DNA from: Hydrogenophaga sp.
Lineage (GTDB): Bacteria; Pseudomonadota; Gammaproteobacteria; Burkholderiales; Burkholderiaceae_C
Length of the DNA: 64,000 bases
Direction: 5' to 3'
Assembly: GCA_030653975.1 (NCBI GenBank)
Contig: JAURYH010000018.1
Coordinates: forward strand, 1-64,000
In this document: piece by piece, positions 47,018 through 56,855 of the stretch
Layout: every line of letters starts with the position of its first letter
Position numbering within the stretch: the stretch's first letter is position 1
Program-made: the position numbers and the translations under genes
The notes under the pieces: generated by a model
Database searches by the model: none
What the model saw: only the letters and a program-made list of their open reading frames with translations
Told to the model about the DNA's origin: nothing

Positions 47018-47470
47018 ATGATCTTCGGCATCGGCACCGACATTTGCGACATCCGCCGCATGGAGGCCACGCTGCAGCGCCAGGGTGAGCGCTTTGTGCG
47101 CAAGGTGCTCAGCGAGGGCGAGTTCGCCGTCTGGCAGCGGCGCAACGCGCGCTGGCCACGCCGCGGCCTGAGCTATCTGGCGACGCGTTTTTCGGCCAAG
47201 GAGGCCTTTTCCAAGGCCATCGGCCTGGGCATGCGCATGCCCATGAGCTGGCGGCGCTGCGAAATCGCCAATCTCCCCAGCGGTCAACCGGTGATCGTGC
47301 TGCATGGCGATCTCAAGACCTGGTTCGAGGCGCAGGGTCTGCGTGCACACGTGACCGTGACCGACGAGACCGACTACGCGGCGAGCTTTGTGGTGGTCGA
47401 AAAGGATGACGCCCACGCGAACTCCGGGGCCACACGCATCGCCTCGGGCCGACCAGGCAGCGAAACCTGA
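47018..47470 (+). CDS. acpS: Holo-ACP synthase
   Basis: 150 aa. Transfers 4'-phosphopantetheine to S37 of AcpP (encoded at 33.5 kb). Signature [15 protein letters not shown] (metal-binding Asp) and [15 protein letters not shown]. The C-terminus has ~15 extra residues after the usual SFVVVEK. ATG 47018 starts exactly at the conserved motif. Confidence 0.94.
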   Translation: MIFGIGTDICDIRRMEATLQRQGERFVRKVLSEGEFAVWQRRNARWPRRGLSYLATRFSAKEAFSKAIGLGMRMPMSWRRCEIANLPSGQPVIVLHGDLKTWFEAQGLRAHVTVTDETDYAASFVVVEKDDAHANSGATRIASGRPGSET

Positions 47471-47496
47471 TCACTTGACCGCTCAAAAAACCCATC

Positions 47497-48588
47497 ATGC
47501 ATCAACACGCTCCGCTCATCATCGATGTCGCCGGCCACCGCCTCACCACCGCCGAACGTCAGCGCCTGGCCCATCCCCTGGTGGGTGGCGTCATCCTGTT
47601 TGCCCGCAACTGGTTGGACCGTGCCCAGCTGACCAAACTGTGCCGTCAGATCAAGGCCGTGAGGCCCGACCTGCTGATCGCGGTGGACCACGAAGGCGGG
47701 CGTGTGCAGCGCTTTCGTACCGACGGTTTCACCCACCTGCCACCCATGGCCGCCTTCGGCGGGCTGTGGCTGTCGCCGCCGAAGAAGGGTGAAGGTGAGG
47801 GCGGCCCCGCGATGCGCGCGACCAACGCCGCCACGGCCGCCGGCTACGTGCTCGGCGCCGAGTTGCGTGCCTGTGGTGTGGACCTGAGCTTCACACCGGT
47901 GCTCGATCTCGACTACGGTGAAAGCTCGGTCATCGGCGACCGCGCCTTCGCGCGCGACCCGCGCGTGGTGTCGCTGCTGGCGCAGTCGCTGATGTCCGGC
48001 CTGCAGCAGAGCGGCATGGGCAACTGCGGCAAACACTTCCCGGGCCACGGCTTCGTCAGGGCCGACTCGCACCTGGCGATCCCGGTGGACAAGCGCAGCC
48101 TCAAGGCCATCCTGGCCGAAGATGCCGCGCCCTACGGTTGGCTCTCCAGCAGCCTGCAGGCGGTGATGCCCGCGCACGTGATCTACCCCAGGGTGGACAG
48201 CCGGCCCGCAGGATTTTCGTCGCGCTGGTTGCAGGACGTGCTGCGCCACCAGCTCGGTTTCACCGGCGCCATCTTCAGCGACGACCTGAGCATGGAAGCG
48301 GCCCGGCACCTGGACGGGCGCAATGTGGGTTTCGCCGAGGCCGCGCTGGCCGCACTCACCGCGGGTGGCGACATGGTGGTGCTGTGCAACCAGTCTGTGG
48401 TGGATGGTGGGTCGCCGATCGACGAGGCCATTGAAGCCTTGTCGCGAGCACAGGTGGAGGGGTTGTGGAGCCCCAATCCCGCGAGTGAAGATCGGCGCCT
48501 GGCGCTGGTGCCGCGCGCTGCGGCGATGGACTGGGACACACTGATGGTGAGTGCGCGCTACATGCACGCGCTCTCCCTGCTGCCCTGA
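47497..48588 (+). CDS. nagZ: Beta-N-acetylhexosaminidase NagZ
   Basis: 363 aa, GH3 family. Removes GlcNAc from anhydro-muropeptides in peptidoglycan recycling. [27 protein letters not shown] (loop with the acid/base His) and [10 protein letters not shown] (nucleophile Asp) are present. Residues ~92-104 ([13 protein letters not shown]) are a charged insertion relative to typical NagZ. Its stop is one base from the stop of the convergent LON-domain gene. Confidence 0.94.
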   Translation: MHQHAPLIIDVAGHRLTTAERQRLAHPLVGGVILFARNWLDRAQLTKLCRQIKAVRPDLLIAVDHEGGRVQRFRTDGFTHLPPMAAFGGLWLSPPKKGEGEGGPAMRATNAATAAGYVLGAELRACGVDLSFTPVLDLDYGESSVIGDRAFARDPRVVSLLAQSLMSGLQQSGMGNCGKHFPGHGFVRADSHLAIPVDKRSLKAILAEDAAPYGWLSSSLQAVMPAHVIYPRVDSRPAGFSSRWLQDVLRHQLGFTGAIFSDDLSMEAARHLDGRNVGFAEAALAALTAGGDMVVLCNQSVVDGGSPIDEAIEALSRAQVEGLWSPNPASEDRRLALVPRAAAMDWDTLMVSARYMHALSLLP

Positions 48589-48589
48589 A

Positions 48590-49270
48590 TCAGCGCTCCA
48601 CGCCCATCCGGTCGAGCAGATCGGAAATCAGCTCCAGCCGCAGCAAGGGATTGTCCAGCGTCATCAGCCGGTGCTTGAGTTCGGCCGGTGCGGGCAGCAG
48701 TTCGGCCCAGCGGTTGGACACCCAGCCGCTGTCGTCCCACTGGTAGGGCGGCTGCAGCGGCAACTCGTTCATGGCCTCGGGCTCGCGCTCCTGCAGGTTG
48801 TGCAGCAGGCGTTGCAGCGCGTCGCGCGTGGGCACGAGGTGTTCGGGCACCGGGATCACGGGCTCAGCGTCGTCGAGTTGCACATCGCCCACCCACAGGC
48901 CGTGCGGCATTTGATGGCTGGCGGTCACATGAAAGCGTTGCAGGCCACGGCAGTGAATCACCAGCAGCCCGGACTGTGGCCGCTCCAGCTGTTCGATGCG
49001 CGCCAGTGTGCCCACGGGATGAAACACTTCACGCGCAAAGGTGTCACCGTGGGGCGGTGCATTCGGATCGATGCGCCGCACCTCGCTGCCCTCGGACAGG
49101 CAGACGACGCCGAACGGCGCGCCGGCCTTGTGGCACCGGCTGATCATGTCGAGGTAGCGCACTTCGAAAATGCGCAAGGGCATCCAGCCGCCGGGAAACA
49201 GGACGGTCTGCAGCGGAAACAGGGGCAGTTGCGACAGAACCAGCGGAGCTGCCTCAGGTGTTTCCTTCAA
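48590..49270 (-). CDS. LON substrate-binding-domain protein
   Basis: 226 aa. [22 protein letters not shown] and RYLDMISRC are the start of the Lon N-terminal (PUA-like) domain. There is no ATPase or protease domain, so it is a stand-alone LON protein of unknown function. The start appears to be TTG at 49270, overlapping the accD stop (TTGA), which implies coupled translation. An ATG start inside would cut the conserved segment. Confidence 0.83.
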   Translation of the reverse strand: MKETPEAAPLVLSQLPLFPLQTVLFPGGWMPLRIFEVRYLDMISRCHKAGAPFGVVCLSEGSEVRRIDPNAPPHGDTFAREVFHPVGTLARIEQLERPQSGLLVIHCRGLQRFHVTASHQMPHGLWVGDVQLDDAEPVIPVPEHLVPTRDALQRLLHNLQEREPEAMNELPLQPPYQWDDSGWVSNRWAELLPAPAELKHRLMTLDNPLLRLELISDLLDRMGVER

Positions 49271-50145
49271 TCGGCAACCACCGCGTCGGCACTCTGGCGC
49301 TGCAGCATGGCGAGCGCGTTGGCCACCGTGGTGCGCAGTTCGCGCCGATCGCAGATGAAGTCGACCGCGCCCTTGGTGATCAGGAACTCGGCGCGCTGGA
49401 AGCCTTCAGGCAGCTTCACGCGCACGGTGTTCTCGATCACGCGCGGGCCGGCGAAACCGATCAGTGCCTTGGGTTCGGCGATCACCACGTCGCCGAGGAA
49501 GGCGAAACCGGCCGAGACGCCGCCCATGGTGGGATCGGTCAGCACGCTGATGTAGGGCAGGCCCTTCTTGGCCAGCCGGGTGAGGGCGGCGTTGGTCTTG
49601 GCCATCTGCATCAGCGAGAGCAGGCCTTCCTGCATGCGCGCACCGCCGGTGGCGGTGAAGCAGACAAACGGCACCTTCTGGGCAATGGCTTCTTCCACAC
49701 CGCGCACAAAACGCTCACCCACCACCGAGCCCATGGAGCCGCCCATGAAGTCAAACTCGAAGCAGGCGGCCACCAGGCTGACGCCTTGCACCGCACCACC
49801 CATGACAATGAGCGCATCGGTCTCGCCCGTGGTCTCCAGCGCTTCTTTCAGGCGCTCAGGGTACTTGCGGCTGTCCTTGAACTTCAATGCGTCGACCGGC
49901 AGCACCTCCTGACCGATCTCATACCGGCCCTCGGCGTCCAGGAACGCATTCAGACGGGGCCGGGCACCGATACGGTGGTGGTGGCTGCAGTGTGGGCAGA
50001 CGTTCTGGTTCTTTTCCAGATCGGTCTTGTAGAGAACGGCTTCACAGCTCGGACACTTGATCCACAGCCCTTCGGGCACGCTGCGGCGCTCGGTCGGGTC
50101 GGTGTGGGTGATCTTCGGTGGCAGCAGCTTTTCAAGCCAGGACAT
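49267..50145 (-). CDS. accD: Acetyl-CoA carboxylase, carboxyltransferase subunit beta
   Basis: 292 aa. First committed step of fatty-acid synthesis with AccA. Zinc ribbon C31, C34, C50, C53. Carboxyltransferase motifs [20 protein letters not shown] and [18 protein letters not shown]. In this family accD often follows the trp genes as here (trpA stop 54 bases upstream). Confidence 0.96.
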   Translation of the reverse strand: MSWLEKLLPPKITHTDPTERRSVPEGLWIKCPSCEAVLYKTDLEKNQNVCPHCSHHHRIGARPRLNAFLDAEGRYEIGQEVLPVDALKFKDSRKYPERLKEALETTGETDALIVMGGAVQGVSLVAACFEFDFMGGSMGSVVGERFVRGVEEAIAQKVPFVCFTATGGARMQEGLLSLMQMAKTNAALTRLAKKGLPYISVLTDPTMGGVSAGFAFLGDVVIAEPKALIGFAGPRVIENTVRVKLPEGFQRAEFLITKGAVDFICDRRELRTTVANALAMLQRQSADAVVAD

Positions 50146-50166
50146 GGGTGTGCTCCTATGGGGAAG

Positions 50167-50185
50167 CCGGGCCCATGAGGCCCGG
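50167..50185 (-). terminator. Perfect hairpin between trpA and accD
   Basis: CCGGGCC and GGCCCGG pair around CATGA. There is no T-run, so it may be a weak terminator or an mRNA-stability stem that separates trp from accD expression. Confidence 0.35.
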
Positions 50186-50198
50186 GAAAGTCAGGGGA

Positions 50199-51008
50199 TT
50201 ATGCGTCCAGTGCTTTTCGTATGGTGCGCAGGAAATGGGTGGCCACGGTGACCACTTTTTCATGTGGCTCGTTCTCGATCAGCTGGATGATCTTGCTGCC
50301 GATCACCACCGCGTCGGCGCTCTTTCCTATGGCTTTGGCCGTCTCGGCATCGCGGATGCCAAAACCCACGCCGACCGGAATGCTGACGTGCGCGCGGATG
50401 CGCGGCAGCATGGCTTCGACCTGACCCACGTCGAGTGTGCCCGCACCCGTCACGCCTTTGAGCGACACGTAGTACACGTAGCCGCTGGCCACGCGCGCCA
50501 CCTGCGCCATGCGCTCGTCGGTGGAGGTGGGTGCGAGCAGGAAGATCAGGTCCATGTTGGCGGCGCGCAGGGCGGCAGCGAAGTCTTCGCATTCCTCCGG
50601 CGGGTAGTCCACCACCAGCACGCCGTCCACGCCCGAAGCCGAGGCATCGCGCACGAAGCTGCCGGCGCCGTGTTTCTGGTCGTAGCGTTCGATCGGGTTT
50701 GCGTAGCCCATCAGCACCACCGGGGTGGTGGTGTTGCGCTCGCGGAAGGTCTTCACCATCGCGATGACCTGGGTCAGGCCAATGCCCAGCGCCAGTGCGC
50801 GGTCGCCCGCCTTCTGGATCACCGGGCCGTCGGCCGACGGGTCGGAGAACGGCACGCCGAGTTCGATCACGTCGGCACCGGACTCCACCATGCCGTGCAT
50901 CAGATCGGGCGTGATGTCGGCATAGGGGAAACCGGCGGTGACAAAGGGGATCAGGGCCTTGCGCTTCTGTGCCTTCAGTTCGGCAAAGGTATTTCCGATG
51001 CGGCTCAT
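50199..51008 (-). CDS. trpA: Tryptophan synthase alpha subunit
   Basis: 269 aa. Releases indole from indole-glycerol phosphate. Catalytic E49 and D60 sit at the same numbers as in the Salmonella enzyme ([16 protein letters not shown]). [13 protein letters not shown] is the phosphate-binding loop. The ATG overlaps the trpB stop (ATGA). Confidence 0.96.
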   Translation of the reverse strand: MSRIGNTFAELKAQKRKALIPFVTAGFPYADITPDLMHGMVESGADVIELGVPFSDPSADGPVIQKAGDRALALGIGLTQVIAMVKTFRERNTTTPVVLMGYANPIERYDQKHGAGSFVRDASASGVDGVLVVDYPPEECEDFAAALRAANMDLIFLLAPTSTDERMAQVARVASGYVYYVSLKGVTGAGTLDVGQVEAMLPRIRAHVSIPVGVGFGIRDAETAKAIGKSADAVVIGSKIIQLIENEPHEKVVTVATHFLRTIRKALDA

Positions 51009-52294
51009 TTGGTCACCTTGATGGTGGCGGTTTCCATTCCGCCTTTGACCGACTGCCCACGGCAGCTCGGTCGGCAATAAAAATCGGCATTCGACAGGTC
51101 GGCCACGGTGCCAATGTCCTTGTCGCCGCGACCCGAGAGATTCACCAGAATGGACTCGTCGGGGCGCATGGTTTTGGCCAACTTCATGGCGTAGGCCACG
51201 GCATGGCTCGATTCCAGCGCCGGGATGATGCCCTCGGTGCGACACAGGTAGTGGAAGGCCTCCAGCGCTTCCTTGTCGGTGATGCCCACGTATTCGGCGC
51301 GACCGATGTCCTTGAGGAATGCATGCTCCGGGCCGACACCGGGGTAGTCCAGGCCGGCGCTCACGCTGTGGGTTTCGGTGACCTGGCCGTTGTCGTCCTG
51401 CAGCACATAGGTGCGGTTGCCGTGCAGCACGCCGGGGCTGCCTTTCTGCAGCGAGGCCGAGTGTTTGCCACTTTCCAGACCTTCACCGGCCGCTTCGACG
51501 CCGATCAGGCGCGTGGCAGCGTGGTCGATGTACGGGTAAAAAATGCCCATGGCGTTGCTGCCGCCGCCCACACAGGCGACCACCACGTCGGGCTGTACGG
51601 TCTTGCAGCCAGCGGCCTTGAGCATCTGTGGCATCTGCACCAGGCACTCTTCACCGATCACACTCTGGAAGTCTCGCACCATCATCGGGTAGGGATGTGG
51701 TCCGGCCACGGTGCCGATGATGTAGAAGGTGTTGTCCACGTTGGCGACCCAGTCGCGCATGGCTTCGTTGAGTGCGTCCTTGAGCGTCTTGCTGCCGCTC
51801 TCGACCGGCACCACGGTGGCCCCCAGCAGCTTCATGCGGTAAACGTTGGGGCTCTGGCGCTTCACGTCTTCGCTGCCCATGTAGACCACACATTCCAGTC
51901 CGTAGCGGGCGCAGATGGTGGCAGTGGCCACGCCGTGTTGCCCAGCGCCAGTCTCGGCGATCACGCGCGGCTTGCCCATGCGCCTGGCGAGCATGGCCTG
52001 GCCGATCACGTTGTTGATCTTGTGGGCGCCGGTGTGGTTGAGGTCTTCGCGCTTCAGGAAGATCTGGGCGCCGCCTTGCTCGCGGCTCATGCGCGCGGCG
52101 TGGTAGACCGGAGAAGGGCGGCCCACGAAGTGAGCGAGTTCGCTTTGGAACTCGGCGAGGAACTCGGGGTCGTGCTGGTACTTCGCGTAGGCGGCTTTGA
52201 GTTCGTTGATGGCGTGTGTGAGCGTCTCGCTCACAAAACTGCCGCCGTAGATGCCGAAGTGGCCGCGGGCGTCGGGTTGCAGGTAGGTGTCCAT
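51005..52294 (-). CDS. trpB: Tryptophan synthase beta subunit
   Basis: 429 aa. PLP enzyme joining indole and serine. PLP lysine K92 in [22 protein letters not shown], and [10 protein letters not shown] phosphate loop. The C-terminus is about 30 residues longer than in E. coli TrpB: after [12 protein letters not shown] there is a tail with CRPSCRGQ. Upstream trpF is 42 bases away. Confidence 0.95.
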   Translation of the reverse strand: MDTYLQPDARGHFGIYGGSFVSETLTHAINELKAAYAKYQHDPEFLAEFQSELAHFVGRPSPVYHAARMSREQGGAQIFLKREDLNHTGAHKINNVIGQAMLARRMGKPRVIAETGAGQHGVATATICARYGLECVVYMGSEDVKRQSPNVYRMKLLGATVVPVESGSKTLKDALNEAMRDWVANVDNTFYIIGTVAGPHPYPMMVRDFQSVIGEECLVQMPQMLKAAGCKTVQPDVVVACVGGGSNAMGIFYPYIDHAATRLIGVEAAGEGLESGKHSASLQKGSPGVLHGNRTYVLQDDNGQVTETHSVSAGLDYPGVGPEHAFLKDIGRAEYVGITDKEALEAFHYLCRTEGIIPALESSHAVAYAMKLAKTMRPDESILVNLSGRGDKDIGTVADLSNADFYCRPSCRGQSVKGGMETATIKVTK

Positions 52295-52335
52295 GGGTGT
52301 CTCGGTTCAATGGCCCGAACGACCCGGAAACGGGT

Positions 52336-53013
52336 TCAGCTCGGGCGGGGTAACTGGGTGTCGGCCGCGCGAACGGCGGCGATGAATGCGTGGATCTTGT
52401 CGGCGTCCTTGATGCCTTTCGACACCTCGACACCGGAACTCACGTCAACGGCCCAGGGCCGTACGCGGCTGATGCCATCGGTCACGTTTGCAGGCGTGAG
52501 TCCACCAGACAAAACGAGGCGAGAGCTGGCGTTTAGAAGCGGATGTGACCAAGGGAAAGCGTTCCAGTCGAATGATTGACCTCCGCCACCGAAACCCTCG
52601 ACATGGGCGTCGAGCAGCACGGCCTGGGCGGCGGAAAAGTCTTGCGCGTATTTTAGGAGATCAAAGCCCGCCCCCGCGGTGCCGGTGGGTATGCGCGCCG
52701 CACGCATGAACGGGCGGCCCGCGGCCAGGCAGTCGGCGGGTGTTTCGTCGCCATGGAATTGCAGCAAGGCATTCGGCACGGCTTGCAGGCCTTGTGCGAT
52801 GAATTCCGGGCTGGCGTTCACGAACAGCAGCACCGGCGTGACGAAGGCGGGCAGGCGGCCTGCCAACTCCGCGGCGCGCTCGGGCGTGACGAACCGTGGG
52901 CTCTGCGGGTAGAGCACAAAACCGATGGCGTCTGCACCGGCGTGTACGGCCGCGTCCACGTCGGATTCCCGGGTGAGACCACAGATTTTGATTCGTGTTC
53001 TAGAAGGGTTCAT
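52336..53013 (-). CDS. trpF: Phosphoribosylanthranilate isomerase
   Basis: 225 aa, TIM barrel. KICGLTRESDVDAA near the start (catalytic Cys), QFHGDETP, LLDAHVEGFGGGGQSFDW (catalytic Asp) and DVSSGVEVSKGIKD. It is first of trpF-trpB-trpA. An intergenic repeat separates it from truA, so it may have its own promoter or be transcribed through from truA. Confidence 0.94.
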   Translation of the reverse strand: MNPSRTRIKICGLTRESDVDAAVHAGADAIGFVLYPQSPRFVTPERAAELAGRLPAFVTPVLLFVNASPEFIAQGLQAVPNALLQFHGDETPADCLAAGRPFMRAARIPTGTAGAGFDLLKYAQDFSAAQAVLLDAHVEGFGGGGQSFDWNAFPWSHPLLNASSRLVLSGGLTPANVTDGISRVRPWAVDVSSGVEVSKGIKDADKIHAFIAAVRAADTQLPRPS

Positions 53014-53036
53014 CGGCGGACGTTGCTTGTTCAAGG

Positions 53037-53117
53037 ACACCGCGGAACCGGCTCTGCCGGGCCGCCAGTCTCGCCCCCTTGAGGGGGTGACGCCGCAGGC
53101 GGCGCGGGGGAGGGGGC
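53037..53117. repeat. Dispersed intergenic repeat, copy 2 (truA-trpF)
   Basis: Same order of blocks as copies 1 and 3: ACACCGCGGAACCGGCTCTGCC..., CCCCCTTGAGGGGG, then GACGCCGCAGGCGGCGCGG. Its last bases touch the truA stop codon at 53117. Three stems can form: CCGGC/GCCGG, CCCCC/GGGGG and CGCC/GGCG. Confidence 0.8.
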
Positions 53118-53896
53118 TATGGCAACCAGTCGAAGGCGGGTGTGCGTGTAGGCAGACCAAAAGCCTCATCGTAAACCGGACCCAGAAAATACAGGCCGTC
53201 GGGCGAAAACGTGGGCGCGGCCGCGTCTCGGCTTTTCGCGGCCAACACCTCGGCCATCCATGATGCTGGGTACTTTCCGTTGCCAATGGCGATCAGGCAG
53301 CCCATGATATTGCGGATCATGTGGTGCAGGAAGGCGGATGCTTCAAACTCGAAGCGCCAGTAGGCGCCGCGCCGAGTGATGTCGATGCGCTGCATCTGCT
53401 TGACGGGGCTGTGAGCCTGGCACGCCGAGGCCCGGAACGAGGTGAAGTCGTGTTCACCCACCAGCGCTTGTGCTGCCTGCTGCATGGATTCAAGTTGGAG
53501 TGGGCGAAACACCCAGCCCACCTGGCCATGGTCGATGCTGGGCCTGACCGGGGATTCAAGCAGCACATAGGCATAGCGGCGTGAGCGGGCGCTGGCGCGG
53601 GCGTGAAAGCTGGCGGGCACGCGTTGCGCCCATTGCACGGCAATGTCGGCTGGCAGAAAACGGTTGGTGCCACGGACCCAGGCGTTGTCCGGTCGTTCGA
53701 CCGGGGTGTCGAAATGCACCACCTGCATGAGTCCGTGCACGCCAGCATCGGTGCGTCCGGCGCACAGCGTGCCGACTTTGTCGAGGGCAGTGAATTCGGT
53801 CAGGGCCCGTTCCAGCCGGTCCTGCACCGTGCGGCCGCTGGACTGGCTCTGCCAGCCATCGTAGCAATGGCCGTTGTAGCTGACCCCCAGCGCCAT
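53117..53896 (-). CDS. truA: tRNA pseudouridine synthase A
   Basis: 259 aa. Modifies U38-40 in tRNA anticodon arms. MALGVSYNGHCYDGWQSQ start, catalytic Asp in CAGRTDAGVHG (D50), and FLHHMIRNIMGCL. ATG 53896 was chosen since it gives the family N-terminus; an extension to TTG 53950 would run through a hairpin. fimV lies just upstream on the same strand. Confidence 0.93.
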   Translation of the reverse strand: MALGVSYNGHCYDGWQSQSSGRTVQDRLERALTEFTALDKVGTLCAGRTDAGVHGLMQVVHFDTPVERPDNAWVRGTNRFLPADIAVQWAQRVPASFHARASARSRRYAYVLLESPVRPSIDHGQVGWVFRPLQLESMQQAAQALVGEHDFTSFRASACQAHSPVKQMQRIDITRRGAYWRFEFEASAFLHHMIRNIMGCLIAIGNGKYPASWMAEVLAAKSRDAAAPTFSPDGLYFLGPVYDEAFGLPTRTPAFDWLP

Positions 53897-53906
53897 GCGC
53901 AATGAA

Positions 53907-53929
53907 GGGGCTTCACGGGGTGAAGCCCC
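53907..53929 (-). terminator. Hairpin between fimV and truA
   Basis: GGGGCTTCAC and GTGAAGCCCC form a perfect 10-bp stem with a 3-nt loop, followed on the minus strand by TTCATT. It is 10 bases upstream of the truA ATG. A partial terminator or a stem reducing truA translation are both possible. Confidence 0.45.
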
Positions 53930-53977
53930 GTCAGATGTGGCCTTGATCAAAGGGGAGTGCAGACCGCAGGACCGGTG

Positions 53978-56674
53978 TCAGGCGAGGTCGGCCAGGAAAG
54001 TGCCTGCCTTGTTTCTCAAGGTGCCGGAGGCTTCGGCCAACACTTCTTCGGCCAGCGATCGTGCGCCTTCAAGGTCGCCGATGGCCCGAAACTCTTCGGC
54101 CAGGGACAGCTTGGTTTCCAGCGGATTCTCGGCACTCAGTCTGGCAGTTTCTGCGCTTGCGGCTTGCTCAGGGTCACTCAGATCCAGCTCAATGTCGCTC
54201 AGGTCAAAGGACAACAATTCAGCAGAGGGTGCGGCGCGTTCTTGCCCTTTGCTGCCTTGGACCGCGGGCGTGGAGGGTTCATCAAAATCGAACGCAGGCA
54301 GCACCTCGCTGGCGTCAAATGCGGGCTGTTCCGTCGCGACGACCGCGGGTGTCGCCGTTGGCGCGGGCGAAGACAGGGGCACCGGCTCGGAGGGGAACTC
54401 CAGGTCAAAGTCCATCGGTCGGGAGGCCAGATCGTTGACCTCACCGGGAGCACTTGTGAGTGCGTCCGTTTGGTCCAGATCGTCCAGCCCGGACATCTGG
54501 GCGTCCACCCGAGCGGGCATTTGCAACGCGGCCGGGGCCGAAGGTGTGTCCAGCCCAATGTCCAGATCAAGATCGAGGTTGTTGTCGGTATCGGCGTCGG
54601 TTGGTGCACCGGGGGTGGTGTTTTGTGCGAGTGTGCTGTTGCCGAAGGGGATCGTGCTGGCACCACCTGCAACAGCAGCACCCGGCTTGCCCGCAGGGCT
54701 TCCGCCAGGCTGGTACAGCGGATTGTACGGATCCAGTTCTCTGCCCAGACCGCAGGCGTGTTCCCACTCAGCCCCCTGCCCTTGGGTGAGCCCGTAGGCT
54801 TCAGTGGCCACAACTTCAAAGGCCTTGGCGTCGCGGCGCTTGGCGTAGATTTCAAGCAGTTTGTTGTGGATGGCCACGCGCGCAGGCGTGCTGCGCATGG
54901 CTTCCTTGAGAATCTCCTCGGCCTGCAGATCGCGGCCGTAGGCCAGGTAGACGTCGGCCTCGGCCACCGGATCAACGTCGCCAGCGGCATCCAGCTGGCT
55001 GGGGGAATACACCATGGAGGAGCCCGATACCGAGGCTTCGGCGGTGTCAATGCGCTGACCACCGCTGGAGCCGAAGAACGAGTCGGGTTGCAACCGGCTT
55101 TCCAGGAAGGAGCTGTCGGAGGCGGACGCCTTCTTGCGTTGGCGCATGCGGTACAGGCCTAGGCCAGCGAGCAGCACGAGCAGTCCACCCGCAGCGGGCA
55201 GAACGAAGGGATTGCCCAGCAACTGTCCCATGAAAGAGGGTTCATCGACAGCCGGAGCTGGCACCGGTACAGCGGGTTTGGGCGTGGGAGCCGGGGCAGG
55301 GGTCTGGGCAGCGGGCGAAGCTGGTGCTTCAACTGCTGCAGTGGGGGCTGCGGGCACGGGCTCAGGTGAAACTGCTGGCGTGACAGCCACTTCGGGGGCC
55401 GCTGCTACCGGTTTCTGAGCATCCGGCACGACTGGCGCGCTGGCAGCGGCACCCGCTGGCGCTGCGGCTGGGGCGATCTTGGCCAGTTCGTCGATGTTTC
55501 TGGAGAGTTCCGCCACGCGGGTTGTGGCGTCGCTGGCGCGCCTTTCCTCGGCGATCTTGGCTTCTTCCTGTGCAGACTGACCCGGCGCAGCACCCTTGGA
55601 CAGCGTCAGCTTGTCCTGGGTTGCAGGCACTGGCTTCTGGTCCTGGACTTCGGCCTGCACACGACCTGTGGCTTGCCGGTCTGCTGCGGCAACAGCGGCC
55701 GCGGGCACGCGGCTCGCCAGGCGGCGGCGGAATTCGTTGAAATCGCTGCTTTGTGCAGCGATGATCTGGCGGGCCTCGCTGGTTGGCGTGGCCGCAGCAG
55801 CCGCTTCGTTGGGCAGATCCACCAGGGAGCCCGATCTGATGCGGTTGACGTTGCCACCGATGAACGCATCGGGGTTGGCCCGCAGCATGGCCACGAGCAT
55901 CTGATCGAGCGACACATTGGCGGGCAAATTGCTGGCGGCAATGCGCCCGGCGGTGTCACCTGCCTTGACCCGCAGACGCGAGGCGGTGCCAGCGTCGGCA
56001 TCGGGCGCGTCAGATGTCGATGCGGCTGGACGCGGGGAGGGGGCGGGAGCTGGTGCAGCGGGTGCGCGAGCGACAGGGGCAGAGACAGCCTCAGGTGGCC
56101 GGACGGCCGCAGTCGATGGCGCCGCTGGCGGAGTGACCGGTGCAGGCGTCGCCTGTGCTGTCACTGCCGGCGCCAAAGGTGCTGGCACGGTCGGGCGCAG
56201 GTTGGGAGGGTCAAACAACAGCGTGTAGTCGCGCACGATGCGGCCTGATGCCCAGTTGGCCTCCAGAATCATGTCCATGAAAGGCTCATTGACCGGGCGG
56301 CTGCCGGTCAGACGCAGGAAGGCGCGGCCGTCTGAGCGGCGCTGCAGAACGACCTGGAGGTCGGCCAGCGCGGCATTGAAGTCCATACCGGCTGCACGGA
56401 ACGCGCCTGCCGCCGCAAGACCAACACGCAGACTGGTGGATTCTTCGGCCGTGATTTCGAGCACCTCGATCTCAGCCCGAAGGGGTTCTCCCAGGGCCGA
56501 TTGCACCACCATGCGCCCCAGCGCCAAGGCTTGCGCATCACTGGCCTGCAGCAGGCCGGTGCACAAAACCACCGCGGCAGCTATCGCGTGCAACCGCGCA
56601 AGACCTCTTGAGCCGGCATCGCCGGCCGTGGCGCAGGTTCGGATGGATGGTGTGTGGCGGGTGTGAATTGGCAC
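53978..56674 (-). CDS. fimV: FimV/HubP-family polar scaffold protein
   Basis: 898 aa, acidic. A signal segment (~28-50) is followed by the FimV N-terminal domain (LGRMVVQSALGEPLRAEIEV), a periplasmic LysM (LRVKAGDTAGRIA ... GSLVDLP) for peptidoglycan, a coiled-coil region, a membrane helix (FVLPAAGGLLVLLAGLGLY) and a long acidic cytoplasmic part. It ends with the conserved FimV C-terminal motif (LSLAEEFRAIGDLEGARSL). FimV organises type IV pili and polar proteins. The start is a GTG at 56674. Pro/Ala-rich linkers make the length variable. Confidence 0.92.
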   Translation of the reverse strand: MPIHTRHTPSIRTCATAGDAGSRGLARLHAIAAAVVLCTGLLQASDAQALALGRMVVQSALGEPLRAEIEVLEITAEESTSLRVGLAAAGAFRAAGMDFNAALADLQVVLQRRSDGRAFLRLTGSRPVNEPFMDMILEANWASGRIVRDYTLLFDPPNLRPTVPAPLAPAVTAQATPAPVTPPAAPSTAAVRPPEAVSAPVARAPAAPAPAPSPRPAASTSDAPDADAGTASRLRVKAGDTAGRIAASNLPANVSLDQMLVAMLRANPDAFIGGNVNRIRSGSLVDLPNEAAAAATPTSEARQIIAAQSSDFNEFRRRLASRVPAAAVAAADRQATGRVQAEVQDQKPVPATQDKLTLSKGAAPGQSAQEEAKIAEERRASDATTRVAELSRNIDELAKIAPAAAPAGAAASAPVVPDAQKPVAAAPEVAVTPAVSPEPVPAAPTAAVEAPASPAAQTPAPAPTPKPAVPVPAPAVDEPSFMGQLLGNPFVLPAAGGLLVLLAGLGLYRMRQRKKASASDSSFLESRLQPDSFFGSSGGQRIDTAEASVSGSSMVYSPSQLDAAGDVDPVAEADVYLAYGRDLQAEEILKEAMRSTPARVAIHNKLLEIYAKRRDAKAFEVVATEAYGLTQGQGAEWEHACGLGRELDPYNPLYQPGGSPAGKPGAAVAGGASTIPFGNSTLAQNTTPGAPTDADTDNNLDLDLDIGLDTPSAPAALQMPARVDAQMSGLDDLDQTDALTSAPGEVNDLASRPMDFDLEFPSEPVPLSSPAPTATPAVVATEQPAFDASEVLPAFDFDEPSTPAVQGSKGQERAAPSAELLSFDLSDIELDLSDPEQAASAETARLSAENPLETKLSLAEEFRAIGDLEGARSLAEEVLAEASGTLRNKAGTFLADLA

Positions 56675-56809
56675 GTGGACCTCGACGTAAAAAACCGAGA
56701 ATTGACCTTAACATCAACGCATTACGGTGACAAGCTGAGAATTCGCTTGAGTTTCCCGGGGGCCGTTTCACCATATCTGGCGGCATTCCGGCGTTGTGAC
56801 TTCGCAACG

Positions 56810-56837
56810 ACAAAGCGGGCTCAAAGGCCCACTTTGT
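56810..56837 (-). terminator. Terminator after asd
   Basis: ACAAAG-C-GGGC pairs with GCCC-A-CTTTGT (one mismatch) around a 6-nt loop, ending in TTTGT on the minus strand. It lies 19 bases past the asd stop. Confidence 0.6.
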
Positions 56838-56855
56838 TGTCATGCCTGCCTGCAA

